Assembly (NCBI GenBank): GCA_029261035.1
Contig: JAJDCD010000021.1
Span: 1 to 6,784 of the forward strand
Direction: 5' to 3'
Source: Candidatus Omnitrophota bacterium
Lineage (GTDB): Bacteria > Omnitrophota > Omnitrophia > Omnitrophales > JACROU01
DNA: 6,784 nucleotides
Shown: piece after piece, positions 1-6,700 of the stretch
How positions within the stretch are numbered: the first letter of the stretch is position 1
Layout of the letters: each line of letters opens with the position of its first letter
Notes under the pieces: generated by a model
Seen by the model: only the letters and a program-made list of their open reading frames with translations
Told to the model about the DNA's origin: nothing
The model's database searches: none
Translations under genes and position numbers: made by a program

Positions 1-711
1 AGAGAGAGTAAAGGTGCTGTTGAAATCTAAAGTGCCCGTTGCTCCTTGGAAGACACCATCTGCTTGGTTATAAGTACCATCCATAGTTAATGTGAAAGTT
101 GCAGCATTAAAAATGGTTGTTGCATCCGCTGCTGCTAAAAACCGAAGAGAACCCGTGGATGAAATAGTTAAATTAGTAGCTAATGTAATAGTTTCTCCAG
201 GGTCATCTAATGTTAACTGAGCAGAGAAGAAGCCTGCTGTAATTGATATGGTATGAGTTGCGCTATTACCACTGAAACCTAATTCTAATGAAGCATTTCC
301 AAAAGTGGAACCGATTCCTGATTGACTATAATTTCCATGAACCGTGATTCTACGAGTTCCTCCTAATCCATTAATGCCACTATTGGTATTGGTAAGCGTA
401 AGGTTTCCAGTCACTAAAAGATTAGAGGTTATATTTTTCGTACCGCTCGTGTGAGAGATGGTTAAGTTTGCAATCGTAGCTCCTCCTGATTGACTGACAC
501 TTGCTGTGCTAAAATCAAGGTTAACTCCATCGGCGCTACCTCCTGTTTGTGTCCAATTGCCCGCAACACGAATGCTACCGGTAGTAACAGTGACGGCTCC
601 AGCATCTTGAGTGTAAGCTCCATTAACATCAACCGTATTTCCTTCGATATTTAAAGTGCCACTGATATTGATGTTTTGAGGGATGGTAACGTTACCTCCA
701 GGAGTGTATAT
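1..711 (-). other. Beta-helix block C (residues about 2025-2261, C-terminal end outside window)
   Basis: Helix repeats resume at IYTPGGNVTI with short rungs: NISGTLNIEGN, VNGAYTQDAG and GNWTQTGG. A lead-in (GINGLGGTRRITVHGNYSQ) and cassette copy 7 follow. The last rungs before the edge read DGTYNQADGVFQ and GTLDFNSTFTLS. The frame is still open at position 1, so the protein continues. Confidence 0.68.
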
Positions 712-3700
712 TCCTCCAGTCATTACTTTCAGAGTTCTGCTGGCATTCATGGTGAGATTACTACCTGCAACAGAATAAACCATATCAGCTGTATCTGCAG
801 TTCGTCTTGCGGCTAATAGGTTAGCGTTGGTAAGGGGAGTTACTCCATCATCAGTTCGTAGGGAAAGTGTGTTGGTTAAAATATCAAAATTATTTATATT
901 TGCAGTTCCATCGGATCTGGTTACTGAATTACCATCAGTGCTATCATTAATATAAACAAGAATAACGTCATTATCACTTAAAGAGATTCCAGCGAAGCTA
1001 TAAGATCCGTCTCCACTACCTGTTGTGGTGTTAAACACTTTTCCTTCATCGTTGTTTATAATAAGAGTAATTGTTATTCCATTGGCCAAGCCAACAGCTT
1101 TTCCTGATACGGTTACACCAACAATAAACCAATCCGTATTATTTCCAGAGTCAATACTATTTGGAGGATTGATAGCAACTCCATTTTGATTTACACTGTC
1201 TTGAACATCTAGGAAGTTAGTTGTAATCCCTGCCTGTGGATTGATGTTATGAGTAACTCCTGCAGTACTACTTCTTAGGAGTAGACGGTTAGCTGCATTT
1301 TGACCTTGTAAGTTTAAGGCGCCAGCAATTGCGCTAGTAGAAGCATCAGCAAATGTAAGGGTAGCACCACCTGCAGTTAAAACTTTGGTCAAATTAAAGA
1401 AGGTAGTATCACCTGTAATTAATTGGCTGCCAGTACCTAAATCAACAGTTCCACTATTATGTGTGAAGGTACCCCCGTTGTTTGTCCAGTTGCCTGTGTT
1501 TGTAAACGTTCCACTTGTAGAAACAAAAACACCACCACCATTTAATGTGAAATCACCTGTGTTGTTAATGGCATGACTAGAACCATTAAAAGTTCCGCTA
1601 ATAACCATGTTGACTACGTTAAGTGATTCATTTTGATTGAAGGTTGCTCCCGTAAGAACATTAAATGTTAAGTTTCCATTTACGGTCATTGGGTTTGCGT
1701 TTTGGTTTACAGTACCTGCTGATTGAGTGTAAGTTCCATTAACAATCAGAGTAGAGGTGATTTCAAAAGTCTCAGTTCCGCTGATGGTTAAGTTGTGATA
1801 GTCTAAATTTCCACCACCAATATCAAAGTTTTTAATATTGTAAGTAGCAGTACCTCCAGGACCATCTCCAGTATAATTCCAAGTTCCAGAATCAACGTCT
1901 TGTGGGAATGTGGCAGGGAAGAAGGATTCATTTCCTTGTAGTTTTATTTCACCATTATTTGAAAAAGTGGAACTAACGTTTAAACTAACATTATTTCCGT
2001 TAATATTGAGTGTACCTGCAGTAATAGAGAGGTTATTGTTTGCGAATAGAATTAATGTTTGAGCAAGAGTAATCTCTCCGCCTGTTTTATTAACATCAAA
2101 ATGAGCATTAAAAGTACCGCCTGTAACTGTATATAATTGATTTCCATTTCCAGTAAAGGAAAGGGTTATAGGGTTTGTGCCATTATCAAAAAAGCCGCCT
2201 GTGAGAGTGAAGTTTCCTTCAGTTGAAACTGTAATAGCGGTAGAAGCATCCACTTGACGTCCAACTGTAACGTCTCCTTGAGCATTAAGATTCGTGTCTA
2301 ATGTTTTATTCCCACTCGTGTGATTAAAGTTTACATTAAAGAAATTAACGCCACTTGCAGAAATGTTAGCATCCGAACCATTAAAAGCAAAGGTTCCGTT
2401 GTTATGGTTAAAAGTAGCCCCTGCACCAATGTTGGAGAAGGTTGTTGCCCCGGCAACACTTATTGTTCCAGATGGTGCGGTAAACGTTCCTCCAGAAAGT
2501 GTCCATGCACCTGGAACAGTCATGTTTCCACTGCCTCCATTAAAGACACCACCCGTTTGATTGTAAATTACAGGGTTAAAATCAAAACCATTGGCATTAA
2601 ATGTTCCATTAGAAAGGGTCACTGTAAAACTATTGGTCGTAAAATTAGTAGCAAGATTAATAATTTCGTTCGCATTATTAATATTCAATCGACCTAAGAA
2701 AGTTCCGCTAGTCTGAGTGATGGTGTGAGTGGTATCTCCTTCAAAATTAATCTGAAGGCTGCTGTGTCCAAGAGTAATAGGACCAGAACCTACAGGACCT
2801 AACTCTAAGTTTCCTTCTATTCTAAGGAAACGGTTTGTTCCATCAGCATTAACAGTCCCTGTCACTCCAGCTCCTGCTGTTCTGACAATGAGATTTCCTC
2901 CAACTCTAATATCTCCAACTAAGGTATGCGTTCCATTAACGCTAATATTAAAAGTCACGTTATTGAATGTGGCTCCTCCTGGATCTACATTGTGGGTTCC
3001 TCCAGTAAATTCAAATGTTCCATTATTTGCATTAAATGTTGCTCCACCTCCAATGTTTGAGAAAGTAGATATACCTGCTACACTCGTTGTTCCTGAAACT
3101 GCTGTAAAAGTTCCTCCGCTGAAGGTAAAGGCTCCTGGGACGGTCATGTTTCCACTGCCCCCATTAAAGACACCACCCGTTTGATTGTAAATTACAGGGT
3201 TAAAGTCAAAACCATTGGCATTAAACGTTCCATTAGAAAGAGTGACTGTAAAACTATTGGTGGTGAAATTGGTAGCAAGGTTAATAACTTCGTTGGCATT
3301 ATTGATACTTAATCGTCCTAAGAAGGTCCCGCTGGTTTGCGTGATAGTGTGAGTTGTATCTCCTTCAAAGTTCATTTGAAGATTATTGTCTCCAATAGTG
3401 ATTGGTCCTGAACCCACAGGGCCTAATTCAAAGTTTCCTTCCATTCTAAGGAAACGATTCGTGCTGTCGGCGTTGACCGTTCCTGTAATTCCAACCCCCG
3501 AAGTTCTAACAATTAAATCACCACCCACTCTCATATCTCCTGTCAGTGTATGAACAGCTCCATTCGTTGTAATATTAAACGTGACATCATTAAAGGTTGC
3601 TCCTCCTGGATTGATGTTATGTGTCGTTCCATCAAAGACAAAGGTTCCACCATTAGCGCTAAATGTAGCTCCGGCTCCAATATTGGACATAGCTACGGTG

Positions 3701-6700
3701 GAAGCAACGTTTGTTGTTCCGCTTGTAGCTGTATAATCTCCTCCTGATAGAGTAAAACTAAAATTAAAATCATGTGTTCCACTACCACCATTAAATGTTC
3801 CATTGCTAAGAGTAACAGCTCCTCCAACAGTCATGTTTGAAGTCCCTGGATTAAATGTTCCACCACTTTGATTGTAAATGGCTGGATTAAAATCGAAACC
3901 ATTGGTATTTAAAATTCCGTTTGAAACACTAAAGGTGAAGCTGATGCCTGTAAAGTTAGAAGCAAGATTAACGGTTTCGTTGGCATCATTAATATTCATG
4001 CGTCCAACAAATGTTCCGCTGGTTTGGGTGATCGTGTGGGTTGTGTCTCCAGCAAACTTGAAATTTAAGTTTGTGTTTCCTACAGTAATAGGGCCGCTGC
4101 CGGCAGGACCCATTTCAAAGTTACCTAGAATTGTGATAATTCTAGATGTACCGTCAGCAATATAGGTTCCTGTGATTCCAGCGGAATTAGTACGATAAAG
4201 TAGGTCGCCAGCTACGGTCATACTGCCTGTAAGTGTGTGAGTCGCATTATTATTAGCGATGTTAAACGTTACATTATTAAAGGTGGCGCCATCAGGACCA
4301 ACGTTGTGAGTGCTGCCATCAAAAACCACAGTTCCGCTGTTGTGTGTGAATGTAGCACCTGCTCCGATATTGGAGAAAATAACGGTACCTGAAATACTGG
4401 TTGTGCCACTTGATGCTGTGTAATTACCACCAGAGAATATAAAACTGTTATTGATATCATGAGTGCCGCTGCCGCCATTAAAAGTACCTTGAGACTGAAC
4501 ATAAGCGGCTCCCATGGTGAGGTTGCTAGAGCCCATGTTCATCGTTCCTCTAATATCGAGAGTTCCACCGGTATTTACGGTAACGTTGGCTCCCGGTGTA
4601 TAAGTTGATCCAGCAAAAATAAACAATTCATCTCCGCTTGAAATTGTTAAATTGTCTGATCCATCTAATGAATAGAGGTCTCCAATGTCTGAGTCACCAC
4701 TGTTATTTGCTGTATCTAAATTATCGTTGGTAATAGGGCCCGCATTTTCGTGGCGCAAAATTAAATGATTTTCAAATAAATTAATGTTAGCCAGCTCGTC
4801 TGAATTTGATAGGGTAACGGTAACAGCTTTTGGAGTTTCATCATCAAGGAATATGGCGACTACATCATTAGCAGATAGTGTTAGTCCTGTAAGTACAAAA
4901 ACTCCATTTGCAGTAGTATTGTTCGAATCAGAAATGGCAGCACCATTAATTGAAATGCTAACAGTTATATTTGCTCCTATAGGAGTAGTTCCATCCGATT
5001 GAAAAACAGTACCCGTAATACTGCCAGGGAAGAGCCAATTAATATTATTTCCTAAGGAACCGCTGTTGGACGTTGTGATAGCAGTCGCATTAATGTTGTT
5101 GCTGTCTTGAACGAGTAAGAAGTTTGCTGTTCGCGCGCCTTGAGGATTAATGAGCCATTGAGTTGTAGGCGTAGAACTATTTAAAGTTAAAAAGTTGCCA
5201 CTAGCTCCTGCAAGATTCATAGCGCTTACAATAATTTGAGTAGTTCCAGCTCCGAAGGTGAGTGTGTCCGTAGTAGCAGTTGTTTTTGTGAAATTATTAA
5301 ATGTGGTTGATCCTAACACAGATTGTCCGGCACCATCCAATTGAACTGTTCCGCTATTGTGAGTAAAAGTACCACCATCTGCACGATCAAAATTACCTTC
5401 AACCGTCATGGTGCCATTGGTAGAAGTAAAAGTACCACCATTTTGATCAAAGTCACCATTGGCAGGAGCATTAGCATTGATGTCGATAGCGTCTCCAGCG
5501 GATGAGCCAGTAAAAGTTCCACCGTTAATAATCATATTACCGTTAACAGTTAATAGAGCTGTTTGAGTGTAGAGCCCTGCGTTTAAAGTAAAAGTATTAG
5601 GGCCGTTCACTGAAAACGTATTTCCGTTTTGTGCAAAAGTCCCTGCTTCTAGAGTGTAGCTACCATCGACAACGGTAGAGCTACCCAGTTGAATGGTGTC
5701 GTTCGTATCCGTAGGGTTGATCGTTAAATTAAAATAATCTGTTGCCCCAAAGTCTTTAACGGTAAATGTATCTGCAAGTGTATCTCCATCTCCAACATAT
5801 TCCCATGTACCAGAATTTATGTCTTGAGTGAGGCCTGTAATTGCTTCTGCCCCTTGTAACCTTAAGGTTCCTGTGTTTGAGAAGCTAGAACCATTCATGG
5901 TTAAAGATTGACCGTTTAGCGAGAGAACTCCTGATTGAATATCTAGAGCTCTTGCAACATTAAAGTTGAGAGTGTTTAGAAGTGTTACTTCGCCACCTGT
6001 TTTATTAACAGTAAAATTTGTTCTAAACCTTCCCACAGTATGAGTGTATGTTTGAGACCCCGCGCCTTGGAATGAAAGAGTTAAAGTGTCAGAGACATTA
6101 GACCCAAAATTAACATTAACAGTTAGAGAAAAATTACCAGATAAGTTAATTGTTCTTGGTGTTCCATCTCCTTGAATTGTGACTGCGGTGGAAATAGGTG
6201 CTACTGATAAATTTCCTGTAATAGTAAAGTCGCTACCAAAGGTGTATGTACCTGTATTGTTATTAAAAGTTAAGTTACCTATAGTCGCTGCGCCACTTTG
6301 AGTTACTGTAACTGTTGTTCCATCAAAAATAAGAGCAGCGATTGTTCCACCTGTTTGATTAAAAGTAGAACTTGCCCGGACAGTCCCTGTGCCTGCGGTA
6401 ATGTCTCCACCCGTTTGAGAATAATCTCTATCAATGTTAAGTGTATTATTACCTAGATTGAGTGTTCCTGCAGTCATAATGAAGGATCCTGTAGTTGAAA
6501 TCAAAAATGATGCTGATGTTAATGTTACGGAGCCGCCAGATTTGTTGATGTTAAGATTTCCTCTAAAAAATCCACCTGTCTGAGAGAGCGTTTGTGTTCC
6601 TGCGCCACTAACTTCAAGAGTTAAATTATCATTACCAAAAACACCTTGAGTAGAAGAATAATTGCCTAAGAGAGTCAATGTTCTAGGGGTGGCATCGGCA

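Larger units (their letters stand above)
1..2169 (-). repeat. Super-module II (second copy, truncated by window end)
   Basis: This is the second copy of the large module, starting with cassette copy 6 and passing through every anchor in the same order as super-module I. It differs clearly at protein level in the Ig-like domain and in the rungs, so the duplication is old. After YTPGGNVTI it enters a new helix block with cassette copy 7 but does not yet show the tandem 208-residue units before the window ends. Confidence 0.72.
1132..4608 (-). other. Beta-helix block B (residues about 726-1884)
   Basis: This is the only block complete in the window, about 1159 residues from STYTPG to just before the closing Trp. 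Its N-terminal part is a half unit plus three tandem units. Its C-terminal part repeats the content of block A: cassette copy 6, SGTWNYTGDGP near 1890-1861, NGTYTQSAGT and GNLTF rungs, GNWTNNGG and THNSGTV near 1462, and the closing motif. Rungs average about 20 residues, the size of a right-handed beta-helix coil. The fold is inferred. Confidence 0.7.
2170..6084 (-). repeat. Super-module I (about 1300-residue repeat, complete copy)
   Basis: From cassette copy 2 to just before cassette copy 6, the protein carries an ordered series that restarts at 2169. The series is the NKTGGE cassette, SGTW.Y.GDG, GGTFTHNSGTV, the INPQ closing motif, Trp, the Ig-like domain, the LR..P.TN.NL linker, YTPG.NVT, then helix rungs. 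Offsets between matching anchors of the two copies are 3915 (Lys of NKTGGE), 3924 (Trp of SGTW), 3900 (His of THNSG), 3906 (closing Trp) and 3894 (Tyr of YTPG). Offsets this similar imply duplication of a whole module rather than independent shuffling. This copy also holds the tandem array of 208-229-residue units. Confidence 0.75.

Noticed and set aside
1-9. Short AG run at the window edge as a phase-variation tract
   Set aside because: It has only about four dinucleotide copies, within normal coding sequence. I found no longer simple repeat in the window.
2320-2697. Plus-strand open frames at 1385-1576, 2320-2697, 2363-2560, 2888-3184, 3550-3747, 3878-4165, 4784-5002 and 5323-5505
   Set aside because: All lie antisense to the continuous minus-strand repeat gene, are short, and have odd compositions that simply mirror its repeats; for example, the frames at 2363 and 2888 end in the same Pro-rich tail because they lie opposite units 2 and 3.
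2305-4239. CRISPR-like or other non-coding repeat array
   Set aside because: The repeat period is 624-687 bases, the repeats are in frame, and differences fall at third codon positions. This is a coding repeat.
4269-4502. Minus-strand open frame of 77 codons
   Set aside because: It is in a different minus frame from the main gene and lies wholly inside it, over a stretch where the main frame shows good repeat motifs (SGGNYTASSGT, GATFTHNSG). It is a shadow.
4513-4542. In-frame Met codons such as those near the start of unit 0 as possible gene starts
   Set aside because: The same repeat architecture continues without a break upstream, and no upstream stop occurs in the frame, so an internal start is not supported.
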